A stretch of DNA of 64,000 nt, from assembly GCF_013409005.1 (NCBI RefSeq), contig NZ_JACBZO010000002.1, forward strand, positions 1 through 64,000, written 5' to 3'. The notes under the pieces were generated by a model. The model was given only the letters and a program-made list of their open reading frames with translations. It was not told where the DNA came from and searched no databases. This DNA comes from Demequina lutea (lineage in GTDB: Bacteria > Actinomycetota > Actinomycetes > Actinomycetales > Demequinaceae). The translations under genes and the position numbers were made by a program. This document shows, one piece after another, positions 53,425 to 61,910 of this stretch. Every line of letters starts with the position of its first letter. Within the stretch, counting starts at the first letter, position 1.

Positions 53425-54359
53425 CTTCTGGCCTCCGATGGGTATCACGACACGCCCTGCTCCTGATCTTCCTCGTCGTCGTCGCGGCGTTGTCGATGGC
53501 GTCGGCGACCTTCCGATCGGTACCCAACCTGGTCAACATCGTCGAGCAGCAGTCGATCATCGGCATCGTCGCCTGCGGGATGCTTCTGATGATCCTGCTG
53601 GGTGGATTCGACCTGTCGGTCGGTGCCGTCGGAGCCGCGACGTCAGTGATCGCCGCGTGGGCCATGTCGACGAGCGGCATCGTCCCGGGTGTCTTCGCCG
53701 CGCTCGGCCTCGGAGCGGTGATCGGCCTGTGCAACGGTCTTCTGATTGCCAAGGTCGGGATCAACCCGTTTGTCGCGACGCTCGGGATGCAGTCGCTCGT
53801 CACGGGTCTGCTCTTTGTGGGGACTAGCGCCAAGCCGGTCTATGGCGTACCTGACGAGTTCACCGTCGTTGGTCTCGGACGGCTGGGACCGGTCCCCGTT
53901 GCGGCCATCGTCTACGGCGTCGTGGTGATGGCAACGTGGGCGATGCTGCACTTCACGACACTTGGTCACCGCATCTACGCCGTAGGCGGCTCAGCTGAGG
54001 CAAGTCGTTTCGCCGGGATTCGGGTCGATCGCGTCACGATCACGACGTACACCTTGGGTGCCATTGGCGCCGCGATCGGCGGGCTCGTCCTGCTCGGGCA
54101 GACGTCGATAGGTCAGCCCAGCGGCGCCCAGACCTGGCCTCTCGCAGCGATCGCGGCAGTGGCGATCGCCGGTGTCCCGCTCACTGGCGGCTCGGGCGGC
54201 ATCGGCAACGTCGTGATCGGAACCCTCCTGCTCGGCGTCGTGTCCAACGCCTTGAACCTCTTCGGCATCTCCCCGTACTGGCAGCCAGCCTTCACCGGTG
54301 CCGTGATCATCGTCGCGGTTGGCATCGACATGGCCCAGCGCCGCAGGCGGACCTCTTAA
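53421..54359 (+). CDS. sugar ABC permease (RbsC type), 312 aa
   Basis: Eight to ten membrane helices with GGFDLSVGAVGAATS, AVGGSAEASRFAGIRVDRV and VVSNALNLFGISPYWQ, the CUT2 permease signatures. Normal RbsC length, shorter than the XylH-type permease in the first cluster. Confidence 0.9.
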   Translation: MTSGLRWVSRHALLLIFLVVVAALSMASATFRSVPNLVNIVEQQSIIGIVACGMLLMILLGGFDLSVGAVGAATSVIAAWAMSTSGIVPGVFAALGLGAVIGLCNGLLIAKVGINPFVATLGMQSLVTGLLFVGTSAKPVYGVPDEFTVVGLGRLGPVPVAAIVYGVVVMATWAMLHFTTLGHRIYAVGGSAEASRFAGIRVDRVTITTYTLGAIGAAIGGLVLLGQTSIGQPSGAQTWPLAAIAAVAIAGVPLTGGSGGIGNVVIGTLLLGVVSNALNLFGISPYWQPAFTGAVIIVAVGIDMAQRRRRTS

Positions 54360-54363
54360 TAGC

Positions 54364-54480
54364 GCACCATCCACACCCAAGATAAGGAGTCAGCAATGCG
54401 GCATGACACACGGTTTTGGCAAAGCACCATCCACACGCAAGATAAGGAGTCGACAATGCGACATGACACACGGTTTCGGC
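54364..54480 (+). repeat. 60-bp tandem duplication at the start of the binding-protein gene
   Basis: Two copies (54364-54420 and 54424-54480) of a segment carrying AAGATAAGGAG, the ATG and the codons for MRHDTRF, with five differences. The duplication is in frame, giving two ribosome sites and two starts exactly 60 bp apart. Confidence 0.92.
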
Positions 54481-55478
54481 GGGCGATTCTCGTCGTCAGC
54501 GCGGCCGCCACTGCACTGGCACTGACCGCGTGCTCATCCGGCGCGGCCAGCCAGGCCTCGGACACGGCCAGCCAGGCCTCGGACACGGCCAGTTCCGGTG
54601 GCGTCACCAATCAGCTCGTCATCGGCTCGATGTTGTGGAACGCCTCGGTGCCCTTCTACTCCAACTTCATCGTGGGTCAGCAGGAGGAGGCCGACAAGCT
54701 CGGTGTGAAGCTGGTTATGGTGGACGGCAAGGGCGACCTCGGCGCTGAGGTAGCAGGTATCCAGCAGTTGATCACCCAGAAGGTCGATGCGATCCTCGTG
54801 ACCGCCTCGGACGCCACGGGAATAGCGCCGGCGGTCGAGCAGGCAGTCAAGGCGGGCATCCCAGTCTTCGCGGTCAACAACCGTGTTGACGATGCAGCGG
54901 GGGCAGTGACCTTCATTGGGGCTGACGACTACGAGTTCGGAAAGCAGCAGGCGAAGTTGCTCGTGGACTCGGTCGGTGAGACGGCCAATGTCGCATACCT
55001 CGTCGGGACTCTCGGCACGAGTGCCCAGCTACTCCGTCAGAAGGGCTTCGAGGAGGTTCTGGCCGCGCACCCCGGCATCGTGCTCGTCGCGACCCAGAGC
55101 GACAACTGGGATGCGGCCAAGTCTCTGACCGTGGTGCAGGACTGGCTGAACAAGTACCCCAAGGGGAGCCTTGACGCAATAGTCGGCCAGGGTCCGGAGG
55201 CGGCCAACGCAGCCAAGTACGCTTCGGACCGCGGTCGTACGGACATCAAGTTCATTCTTGGTGACTACCCGGTCGAGGTCCGCAACGGAATCATTGATGG
55301 CTACATCCTCGGGACGGTCGACCAGGACCCGCGCCCACAGGGAGTGCGCTCCGTTGAGGCAGCCGTCCAGTGGCTCACGGGTCAGCGGGACAAGGTGGTA
55401 CAGCCGAACGAGTACCTCCCGCTGCCGATCGTGACGAAGAAAAACGTAGCCGACACCCCGGCAGCCTGGGGGGAGTGA
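54456..55478 (+). CDS. sugar-binding lipoprotein (RbsB type), 340 aa
   Basis: Signal peptide with lipobox LALTACSS, then a duplicated ASQASDT linker and a periplasmic-binding fold (SMLWNASVPFYSNFIVGQQE, DAILVTASDATGIAPAVEQA, TFIGADDYEFGKQQAKLL). The second start (54456) gives a normal signal peptide. The upstream in-frame ATG at 54396 would add 20 polar residues from the duplicated segment and impair the signal, yet it has an equally good AAGGAG site. Confidence 0.88.
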   Translation: MRHDTRFRRAILVVSAAATALALTACSSGAASQASDTASQASDTASSGGVTNQLVIGSMLWNASVPFYSNFIVGQQEEADKLGVKLVMVDGKGDLGAEVAGIQQLITQKVDAILVTASDATGIAPAVEQAVKAGIPVFAVNNRVDDAAGAVTFIGADDYEFGKQQAKLLVDSVGETANVAYLVGTLGTSAQLLRQKGFEEVLAAHPGIVLVATQSDNWDAAKSLTVVQDWLNKYPKGSLDAIVGQGPEAANAAKYASDRGRTDIKFILGDYPVEVRNGIIDGYILGTVDQDPRPQGVRSVEAAVQWLTGQRDKVVQPNEYLPLPIVTKKNVADTPAAWGE

Positions 55479-55510
55479 CCCAGGTCAGATGACGGGGATT
55501 GGCGAGAACA

Positions 55511-57019
55511 ATGACTGACATGACGCCCATGCTTGAGATGCGTGGCATCCGCAAGAGTTTCGCGGGCAACGAGGTGCTGCACGGCGTCGACTACACGGTC
55601 GCCCCGCAGGAGATCCACGCCCTGGTCGGGCACAACGGCGCTGGCAAGAGCACTCTCATCAACGTGCTCGGCGGCCTGTACACCGACTACCAGGGTGAGG
55701 TCCTGTTGTGGGGCGAGCCGGTGAGGCTGTCCGAGCCTCAGGAGTCGCTAGCGGCTGGCATCTCTGTCATCCACCAGGAGTTCTCGCTCGTACCCGACTT
55801 CGACGCAGCTGAAAACCTGGCGTTGGGGCGTGAGCCCCGACGCCAGGCCGGGCTGATCGACCACCGAGCGATCCAGGTCGACGGGCGCGCTTTGCTCGAC
55901 TCGCTCGGACTCAGCATCCCGCAAGGAGTCCCTGCCCGGCAGATGAGCGTCGCCCACCAGCAGCTCACGGAGATCGCCAAGGCACTGAGCCGTGATGCCT
56001 CCATCTTGGTGATGGACGAGCCGACTTCTCGGCTGGCCCGCGCTGAGCGATTGGCCCTTTTCGAGATCATCCGCCGTGTGAGCAATGACGGGGTGGGAGT
56101 GATCTACATCAGCCATTTCCTCGATGAAGTGCTCTCGATCGCCGACCGGGTCACAGTGCTTCGGGACGGAAATGTCGTCCTGACCGGCCCCGCTGACGAA
56201 CTCACCATCGACGGGCTCGCCGCACTGATCGTGGGGGAGGCCCCGGCGGCCCGTTCAAAACGGATCGAGCGGAAGCTCGACGCCGGACCTGTGGTCATAG
56301 AACTCGACCAATTCGGGCAGAGCGGCCGCCCTGGCAATAGTCTGCAAGTCCACGCTGGCCAGGTACTCGGCCTCGCAGGTCTCGTCGGATCAGGACGCTC
56401 GTCCCTGCTCGAATCGGTCTGTGGAGCGAGGCCGGCAAGCGGCACCCTGCGTCTGAACGGCTCTGAAGTGCGATTGAACTCACCCGCTGTCGCGGCCCAG
56501 TTCGGCGTCGTGCTCGTTCCCGAAGACCGCAAAACCAAGGGTCTGGTCATGCAGCGGGGGGTGGGCGAGAACATCGTGCTCACATCGCTCGCGCGCGACT
56601 ACGCATGGTTAGGGATTGTCCATATGGCGGCACGTCGCGAGGCGATCCATGAAGCCATCCTGCGATTCGGGATCCGGACCGCGAGCGATGAAGCAACCGT
56701 CTCATCGCTCTCGGGCGGCAACCAGCAGAAGACTCTGATCACTCGGGCGAGCGTGTCGCATCCCGTGGTCATGCTGCTCGACCAACCCACCGCGGGTGTC
56801 GACATCGGCGCCAAGGGGGAGATCTACTCGCTGTTGCGTTCTCTTGCCGACCAAGGAGTGGCCTGCATCGTCGCGAGTGATGAGATCGAGGAGCTTCTGG
56901 CGCTGTGCGACGACATCGCCGTGGTGCGGGCGGGCAAGGTCGGTAAGGTGAATAGGTCGGCCGATCTCGATGAGGCGACGCTGATGGCGCAGATGAGCTC
57001 AAAGGGAGAGCGGGAGTGA
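55511..57019 (+). CDS. sugar ABC ATPase with two NBDs (RbsA type), 502 aa
   Basis: NBD1 has Walker A GHNGAGKSTL, Q-loop VIHQEFSLVPDF, Walker B LVMDEPTSRLA and an altered signature, MSVAHQQL in place of LSVGQQQ. NBD2 has a degenerate Walker A (GLVGSGRSSLLE), signature SLSGGNQQKTL and VMLLDQPTAGVDIGAKGEI, as usual for RbsA-like proteins. The unusual NBD1 signature could lower ATPase activity. ATG 55511 preferred; TTG 55499 possible. Confidence 0.88.
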   Translation: MTDMTPMLEMRGIRKSFAGNEVLHGVDYTVAPQEIHALVGHNGAGKSTLINVLGGLYTDYQGEVLLWGEPVRLSEPQESLAAGISVIHQEFSLVPDFDAAENLALGREPRRQAGLIDHRAIQVDGRALLDSLGLSIPQGVPARQMSVAHQQLTEIAKALSRDASILVMDEPTSRLARAERLALFEIIRRVSNDGVGVIYISHFLDEVLSIADRVTVLRDGNVVLTGPADELTIDGLAALIVGEAPAARSKRIERKLDAGPVVIELDQFGQSGRPGNSLQVHAGQVLGLAGLVGSGRSSLLESVCGARPASGTLRLNGSEVRLNSPAVAAQFGVVLVPEDRKTKGLVMQRGVGENIVLTSLARDYAWLGIVHMAARREAIHEAILRFGIRTASDEATVSSLSGGNQQKTLITRASVSHPVVMLLDQPTAGVDIGAKGEIYSLLRSLADQGVACIVASDEIEELLALCDDIAVVRAGKVGKVNRSADLDEATLMAQMSSKGERE

Positions 57020-58158
57020 GCAGGATCGTTGGGGTCAAGGCCTACGGCTGGGACTGGTCGACCGAGCACGGGCTCGACATGGCGGGCGCTGCGCGACGTA
57101 TGGTCGACCAGAAGGTCGACTGGGTGCTCGCTCAGAACCTCGTCGACCCGCTCCCGGGCAGCGCCGTGGACCAGCGACCGCCAGCGGGCGCCTACGGTGA
57201 CCGGGAGTGGACGGCCCGGCTGCAGGACCAGGGCCTGCGCGTCTACCAGTCCACGGCATGCTTCTTCCAGCCCGACGAATTCGCTGATCACGTCCAACTG
57301 CGCCCGATGGACCAGCATGGCATGGTATTCGAGCCCTTCAGTTGGTACGTCGGTATCTGCCCGACCGATCCGAAGTACCTCGCGCGCAAGGCCGAACGCT
57401 TGGGTGCGGCGGTGTCTGAGACCCAGCCCGACGGCGTCTTCCTGTCGTTCTTGCGATTCCCGGGCTTCTGGGAGATGTGGCTGCCGGATGCCGAAGGATT
57501 CACGGGAACCCGCCGTGAGGACATCCGTGAGTACTGCTTCTGCGAGCGCTGCCTCGGGCTGTTCAGTACCTGGAGCGGTGCGGACCTCGGGACGGGGTCG
57601 ATTTCCGAGCGTGCGGGACTCATCCTGCGCGATCTGAGGGCGCAATGGACCACATGGAAGTGCACGGTTGTCGCCGACGTGGCACTCGCGCTCCGCGAGC
57701 GCGTCCGCGAGGTCATCCCAACTGCGGACGTCATCGTCAACGGATTCGGCCTGGGGCACGACGACTTCGGCAACGCGGTCGAGGAGGTCCTCGGGCACCG
57801 GTTCGCGGAGCTCGACCGCGCCGCGGACCACTACGAGCTCATGTTCTACTTCCAGATCCAGAAGAGAGATCCACTCACCTGGATCCCGGAACGAGTCGCG
57901 GAGGTACGTCGCGAGACCGGGCGCACCATCTTGGCCGATCTTCAAGCAGGCGCTGAGTACACCGACGCGATCTATGCCCCTGGCCGCCGCAGACAAGAAA
58001 TCACGGTCAAGGACTGGCTCGATGCCCTGCGAGGTGTCGCACGGTCGGGTGCGGATGGTGTGTTGGTCTACTCGTGGCGGGACCTGTTGGCCGACCAAGC
58101 CTCCGGAGGAGAACGCGTGCGCCGCCTCATCGAATACAAGAGCGGCGACCTCGACTGA
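57016..58158 (+). CDS. uncharacterised sugar-operon enzyme, probable TIM barrel, 380 aa
   Basis: I cannot name a family with confidence. The alternation of strands and helices, WVLAQNLVDP near the start, FGVF-like barrel strands (DGVFLSFLRFPGF), the cysteine pair CFCERC (~175-180) and late DGVLVYSWRDLL resemble distant glycoside-hydrolase-like barrels, some of which carry such a Cys-x-x-Cys next to the active site. No signal peptide, so it acts inside the cell on an imported sugar. GTG 57016 overlaps the ATPase stop (GTGA). Its place between transporter and SIS gene implies it acts early in the pathway. Confidence 0.6.
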   Translation: MSRIVGVKAYGWDWSTEHGLDMAGAARRMVDQKVDWVLAQNLVDPLPGSAVDQRPPAGAYGDREWTARLQDQGLRVYQSTACFFQPDEFADHVQLRPMDQHGMVFEPFSWYVGICPTDPKYLARKAERLGAAVSETQPDGVFLSFLRFPGFWEMWLPDAEGFTGTRREDIREYCFCERCLGLFSTWSGADLGTGSISERAGLILRDLRAQWTTWKCTVVADVALALRERVREVIPTADVIVNGFGLGHDDFGNAVEEVLGHRFAELDRAADHYELMFYFQIQKRDPLTWIPERVAEVRRETGRTILADLQAGAEYTDAIYAPGRRRQEITVKDWLDALRGVARSGADGVLVYSWRDLLADQASGGERVRRLIEYKSGDLD

Positions 58159-58197
58159 CTCGCCCCGACGCGCCCCAACCAAGGAGAAGCACCGCTG

Positions 58198-59268
58198 GTG
58201 AACAAGACAATATCGTTGGACCTTCCGGGCGCCTTGATGGAGTGCGAGATCTTCGCGCAACCCGACGTCCTTGGAAACCTTCTAGCCGACACCGACCGGC
58301 AGATCGCCGCAGTTGCGACCGCGGTCCGCCGGCGAAATCCAGATATGGTCGTGCTCGTGGCGCGGGGCAGCAGCGACCACGCCGCGTTGTACCTGAAGTA
58401 CCTCATCGAAGTGAAGCTCGGGTTGCCCGTAGGCCTCTCCTCGCCGTCGTCGACAACTCTCTACGGTGCAAACCCATGGGGTCCGAGCACGCTCGTTCTG
58501 GCGCTGAGCCAGAGTGGCGGGTCGCCTGACCTGGTTGCGTCTCTAGCTTCTGCTCGCACGGCTGGGGCGCTCACGCTCGCACTCACCAATGCGCCCTCCT
58601 CAGACCTTGCGGCCGTCGCTGAGTTGCATGTGGACGTGCACGCTGGTGTTGAGCGGTCAGTGGCCGCAACGAAGAGCTACACCGCCGAACTGGCTGGGGC
58701 CTACGCACTGGTTCGGGCGTGGGAAGGGCACGCGGGTGCGTCGTCGCGGGAGGTTGCAGGAGCGGTGCGGGACGCTGCCTTAGCGGCCCTGGAGACACGC
58801 GGTGCTGTGACGGAGTGCGCTCATGATCTCCGCGACGTCAGACAACTCGTCGTGACGGGCCGTGGATTCGCGTACGCCACAGCGCGAGAGAGCGCGCTCA
58901 AGTTCATGGAGACCTGCTATCTGCCCGCACTAGCGTTCAGTGCCGCCGACCTGTTGCACGGGCCCTTCGCTCTGCTCGGGCCCGACGTGCCCGCCGTTGT
59001 GCTCGTGCCGGCGGGACGAGCCTCGGTGACGATGGCCGACGTTCTCGAGCGGATCGTTGCCACCGGCGCGCCGACAGTGTCCGTCGGTGCAGGACCGCGA
59101 CCCGTCGGAGTAAGACTGCACGTGCAGACCGAGCACGACCTTCCAGAGGACGTCGCTCCGATCGTCGACGTCATCCCGTTGCAGTTGATGGCGCTCGAAC
59201 TGGCCCGGGCGCGCGGGCTTGATGCCGACACGCCAAGGTCGCTCGTAAAGGTCACCAAGACGCTCTAG
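58198..59268 (+). CDS. SIS-domain aminosugar isomerase/deaminase-like protein, 356 aa
   Basis: Two SIS domains. LVARGSSDHAALYLKYLIE and LALSQSGGSPDLVASL form the first sugar-phosphate site, LVVTGRGFAYATARESALKF the second, and DLLHGPFALL corresponds to the ELKHGP motif of GlmS/NagB-II proteins. The glutaminase domain is absent, so it probably isomerises or deaminates a glucosamine-6-phosphate-like compound. GTG 58198 follows AAGGAG by 11 bp. It ends the operon; ~80 bp of IS-end-like sequence follows. Confidence 0.82.
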   Translation: MNKTISLDLPGALMECEIFAQPDVLGNLLADTDRQIAAVATAVRRRNPDMVVLVARGSSDHAALYLKYLIEVKLGLPVGLSSPSSTTLYGANPWGPSTLVLALSQSGGSPDLVASLASARTAGALTLALTNAPSSDLAAVAELHVDVHAGVERSVAATKSYTAELAGAYALVRAWEGHAGASSREVAGAVRDAALAALETRGAVTECAHDLRDVRQLVVTGRGFAYATARESALKFMETCYLPALAFSAADLLHGPFALLGPDVPAVVLVPAGRASVTMADVLERIVATGAPTVSVGAGPRPVGVRLHVQTEHDLPEDVAPIVDVIPLQLMALELARARGLDADTPRSLVKVTKTL

Positions 59269-59346
59269 TGTCTGGCCTTCACCCCACGTTTGGTGGACAC
59301 CTTCTGAGGGGTGGTTTCTAGTGGTGGTTGCAACACTTCGGGAATC

Positions 59347-59880
59347 ATGGAGGTCGTGTTGTCATCGCGTCGTGTGAAGAAGGGGCGGGGGCGTCGTCCC
59401 TTGTCGGCCAAGCGTGAGAAGTTCATGGGACTGCGGGAGCGGGGGTGGAGCATCCGGGCGGCCGCTCGTGAGGTCGGAGTGTCGCGCAGTTCCGGGAGCA
59501 ATTGGGCGCGAGGTTACAAGACCTACCGCAAGGGGCAGGAGATCGGCAACAACAAGCGATTCGAGGCGATGAACGAGATTCGCCGCGAATGGCTTGAACA
59601 ATTCACCAGGCGCGCGACCCCACCGAAGTCCTACCTTCCCGCCGTGGTGGCGCTGATGGTGTCCGTGTCGCCCACCGATGACTTGTGGGCGCAAGAGCGA
59701 GACGGGGCGCTCGACCCTGACGCGCTGACCAACAGCACGGCGGCAGTGGCCCTCATCCGCGCCCTGGTGACAACCATTGAAGGGAGCATCGACAAGACCA
59801 TTTGGCGTAGCGCTGGACCTTTCCAGGCGCGCTACCTCGCCGCGCTCCAGTCCTGGGGCTACACCCTCACGGACCCATAA
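59347..59880 (+). pseudogene. chimeric relic: IS30 transposase start fused to a ParB C-terminus
   Basis: Codons for KKGRGRRPLSAKREKFMGLR and GWSIRAAAREVGVSRSS are the N-terminal helix-turn-helix of an IS30-type transposase. From about 59535 the frame continues as NNKRFEAMNEIRREWLEQFT and IDKTIWRSAGPFQARYLAAL, the C-terminal domain of plasmid Spo0J/ParB-type proteins. Neither half is complete. A stop at 59880 is followed in another frame by a plausible ParB ending (DAITNRANPAKLDYSPEQ to ~59949). A broken second partition gene joined to an IS end is the best reading. Confidence 0.65.
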
Positions 59881-59955
59881 GTGATGCTCTTGGACGCCAT
59901 CACCAATCGCGCCAACCCGGCGAAGTTGGACTACTCACCCGAGCAGTAGCCGGAA

Positions 59956-59980
59956 GGCGGGGCCTCACGAGGGCCCCGCC
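59956..59980 (+). terminator. terminator hairpin
   Basis: GGCGGGGCC-TCACGAG-GGCCCCGCC, a perfect stem after the ParB relic. Confidence 0.65.
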
Positions 59981-60033
59981 TCACCCCGCCTGGTAAGTTG
60001 CCTCAACGGGTTGATTCCAGCGGGGGAGTGCAC

Positions 60034-60978
60034 ATGGCCGACGAGACGCCAGTCAAGTCGCGAAAGGGTTTCTTCATCTCGCCCATCGGTGAGGCAATGT
60101 CGCCCGAGCGCCGTCGAAGCGACGTAGTGCTAGCCCACATCCTCAAGCCCGCCCTCGTCCCCAAGTACGTCGACGAAATCGACCGCGCCGACCGCATGGC
60201 AGATCCCGGCGAGATCACCCCGGCAATCGTCAACGCCATCGTTGACGCCGACCTCATCATTGCCGACCTCAGCGACGCCAACCCGAACGTTTACTACGAA
60301 CTCGCGATCGCTCACGCCTTCGCCAAGCCCGTCATTCACATCATCGAAGAAGGCCACCGTCCACGCTTCGACGTCAAAGACGTCCGCGCCTTCCCCTACG
60401 CCATCGACATCGACAAAGCCCTTCTCGCCCAGGCCTCGCTCGGTGACGCCGCACGCATTGCCACGGAGCGCGGAAACCAGCCCACGCTCGTCAGCCGCGC
60501 AGCAGAACTACGCGCATCGGCCGCATCCGAGAATCCTGTCGAACGCCAACTAGCCGAACTTCGCGAACTAGTGCTCGACCTTGGCTCCGATCGCGTCGAC
60601 GCTCGCTCGCTCGGTGGCATCCTCCGCGACGGACCGCGTGGCGAACTCCTCGACTCGAGATCGCACCTTGAACGAAACCACTCGATCAATGTGGAACTCC
60701 GGCGCACCCGCGACGCGCTAGAGCTCGCGGATCGCGACAGCGTCGCCCGCTGGGTCACCGAGTTCGCGCAGCGCTTCGGACCCTACCTAGACGGCGTCCT
60801 GGGCGACTCGATTGGTGGCACCTATCTGCTTCATATGAGAGACGAGCCTGACGTGGCCGACAATTTCGACCGGATCCAGCTTGCGAACGCCGCGGAGGCG
60901 GCCTTGGCGCAGTTCCTGCGTCTTGTCGAGGGTCCCGCCTGGCGGGCGGTTCCGCTCCTGCCATCAGTGCGATCGTAG
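60034..60978 (+). CDS. nucleoside deoxyribosyltransferase/TIR-like protein, 314 aa
   Basis: The N-terminal ~130 residues start KGFFISPIGEAMSPERRRSD and contain DADLIIADLSDANPNVYYEL, then AIAHAFAKPVIHIIEE. This Rossmann-like pattern with a Glu after the Asn-Pro-Asn turn is shared by nucleoside 2-deoxyribosyltransferase and some TIR-like NAD-consuming effectors. The C-terminal ~180 residues are helical and charged, perhaps a sensor. GGGGGAG precedes the ATG. A stand-alone defence effector is possible (inference); a nucleotide-metabolism enzyme is the alternative. Confidence 0.6.
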   Translation: MADETPVKSRKGFFISPIGEAMSPERRRSDVVLAHILKPALVPKYVDEIDRADRMADPGEITPAIVNAIVDADLIIADLSDANPNVYYELAIAHAFAKPVIHIIEEGHRPRFDVKDVRAFPYAIDIDKALLAQASLGDAARIATERGNQPTLVSRAAELRASAASENPVERQLAELRELVLDLGSDRVDARSLGGILRDGPRGELLDSRSHLERNHSINVELRRTRDALELADRDSVARWVTEFAQRFGPYLDGVLGDSIGGTYLLHMRDEPDVADNFDRIQLANAAEAALAQFLRLVEGPAWRAVPLLPSVRS

Positions 60979-61002
60979 GGGCGACTGTCAGGCCCAGCAG
61001 TA

Positions 61003-61158
61003 CGCGTAAACCGTCGGCACATCGCTGAACTGAAGCCCGAGTGGCTCGACCCGGCAGAGGGCGCGACGTACGCCGTGAGTGTGTGGCAGACGGACAGCGC
61101 GGGGGAGTGGGGCGTGCGAGACGTCTTCCAGTTGGGGCTACCAGTCGTGGAGCCCTAA
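61003..61158 (+). pseudogene. C-terminal fragment of an unknown protein
   Basis: The frame reads RVNRRHIAELKPEWLDPAEG, then TYAVSVWQTDSAGEWGVRDV and ends in PVVEP before a stop at 61158. It is in the same frame as the preceding gene, separated by one TAG at 60976. Composition looks genuine but there is no start; it is probably the tail of a lost plasmid gene and not part of the upstream protein. Confidence 0.4.
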
Positions 61159-61174
61159 CCGTCACCCAGGCGCA

Positions 61175-61201
61175 GCCCGGCCACCTCACGGTGGACCGGG
61201 C
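61175..61201 (+). terminator. terminator hairpin
   Basis: GCCCGGCCACC-TCAC-GGTGGACCGGGC followed by CGTCTTGC. Confidence 0.6.
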
Positions 61202-61258
61202 CGTCTTGCTCCCCTAACGGAGCGGGTTGGTCGCACATCAAATCCCGAGGGGTTTGTG

Positions 61259-61287
61259 TGGACAAAACCGGGGTTGTGTGCGACAAT
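61259..61287 (+). promoter_or_regulatory. promoter of the toxin-antitoxin pair
   Basis: TGGACA-17 bp-GACAAT; the predicted transcript start falls on or near the ATG at 61294, so the mRNA may be leaderless. No ribosome site is visible before that ATG. Confidence 0.4.
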
Positions 61288-61293
61288 ACTTAC

Positions 61294-61566
61294 ATGCCGA
61301 TTCACTGGACGCCGAGCGCTGACAAGCACGGGATCCCCCGCGATGAAGTGCTCTACGCCATCACCCATGCCACCGTCGAGCGCCAGTGGCCCCCGGCCCG
61401 CGAGGGGCACGCGATCGTCCCGCGCCTGTATGTCGGCCCGAGCCGCTTGGGCACCCTCGAAGTGTTGGCAGAAGTTGGAGAAGGGTCCGTGGTGATCTTC
61501 CACGCGATGCGTCTACGCACCAGCACACAGACCCGACTCAACGAAGAAGGAGGCAACCAACCATGA
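61294..61566 (+). CDS. BrnT/RelE-like toxin candidate, 90 aa
   Basis: A small basic alpha/beta protein: MPIHWTPSADKHGIPRDEVL, then AITHATVERQWPPAREGHAI and a late strand SVVIFHAMRLRTSTQTRL. Length, fold pattern and the toxin-before-antitoxin order fit BrnT-like or other RelE-superfamily proteins (DUF4258-type), though the match is not close. It overlaps the antitoxin by 4 bp (ATGA). An upstream GTG at 61258 would add 12 residues. Confidence 0.6.
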   Translation: MPIHWTPSADKHGIPRDEVLYAITHATVERQWPPAREGHAIVPRLYVGPSRLGTLEVLAEVGEGSVVIFHAMRLRTSTQTRLNEEGGNQP

Positions 61567-61910
61567 CAAACACCAATGACGTCGACGGCAAGGCCGCGCT
61601 CGACGCACTACTCGCCACTCAGCCAACCCGCACCCTGTACGGGGCAGACGCGGCCGCATCCGGCCGCGCCGCCCTCGAGGCGGCAGGTCTGGACATTGCA
61701 GCGCTCGAACAGCGCATCGCCAAAGGAGGGCGCCCGCGTCTCGACGGTTACCTGCCCGGCGTGGGGGAGCGCGCCCCCCGCGTCAACGTCTCCATCCCGC
61801 CCACCCTTGAGCAGCTACTGGATCAGCGCATCTCTGCGACCGGGCAGAGCAAGAGCGAGGTCGTGCGCGACGCCCTTGAGGCGTACCTCACGCCCACCTT
61901 CCTGAGGTAG
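61563..61910 (+). CDS. ribbon-helix-helix antitoxin candidate, 115 aa
   Basis: The C-terminal ~45 residues (PRVNVSIPPTLEQLLDQRIS, then ATGQSKSEVVRDALEAYL) are a clear CopG-type ribbon-helix-helix. The N-terminal half is flexible and acidic and could cover the toxin. Translationally coupled to the toxin gene. As in other such pairs it probably represses their promoter. Confidence 0.7.
   Translation: MTNTNDVDGKAALDALLATQPTRTLYGADAAASGRAALEAAGLDIAALEQRIAKGGRPRLDGYLPGVGERAPRVNVSIPPTLEQLLDQRISATGQSKSEVVRDALEAYLTPTFLR

Noticed and set aside
60979..61158. Readthrough extension of the deoxyribosyltransferase-like protein past TAG 60976
   Set aside because: The frame is open, but the first residues after the stop are not domain-like and the fragment has its own character; a separate relic is simpler.
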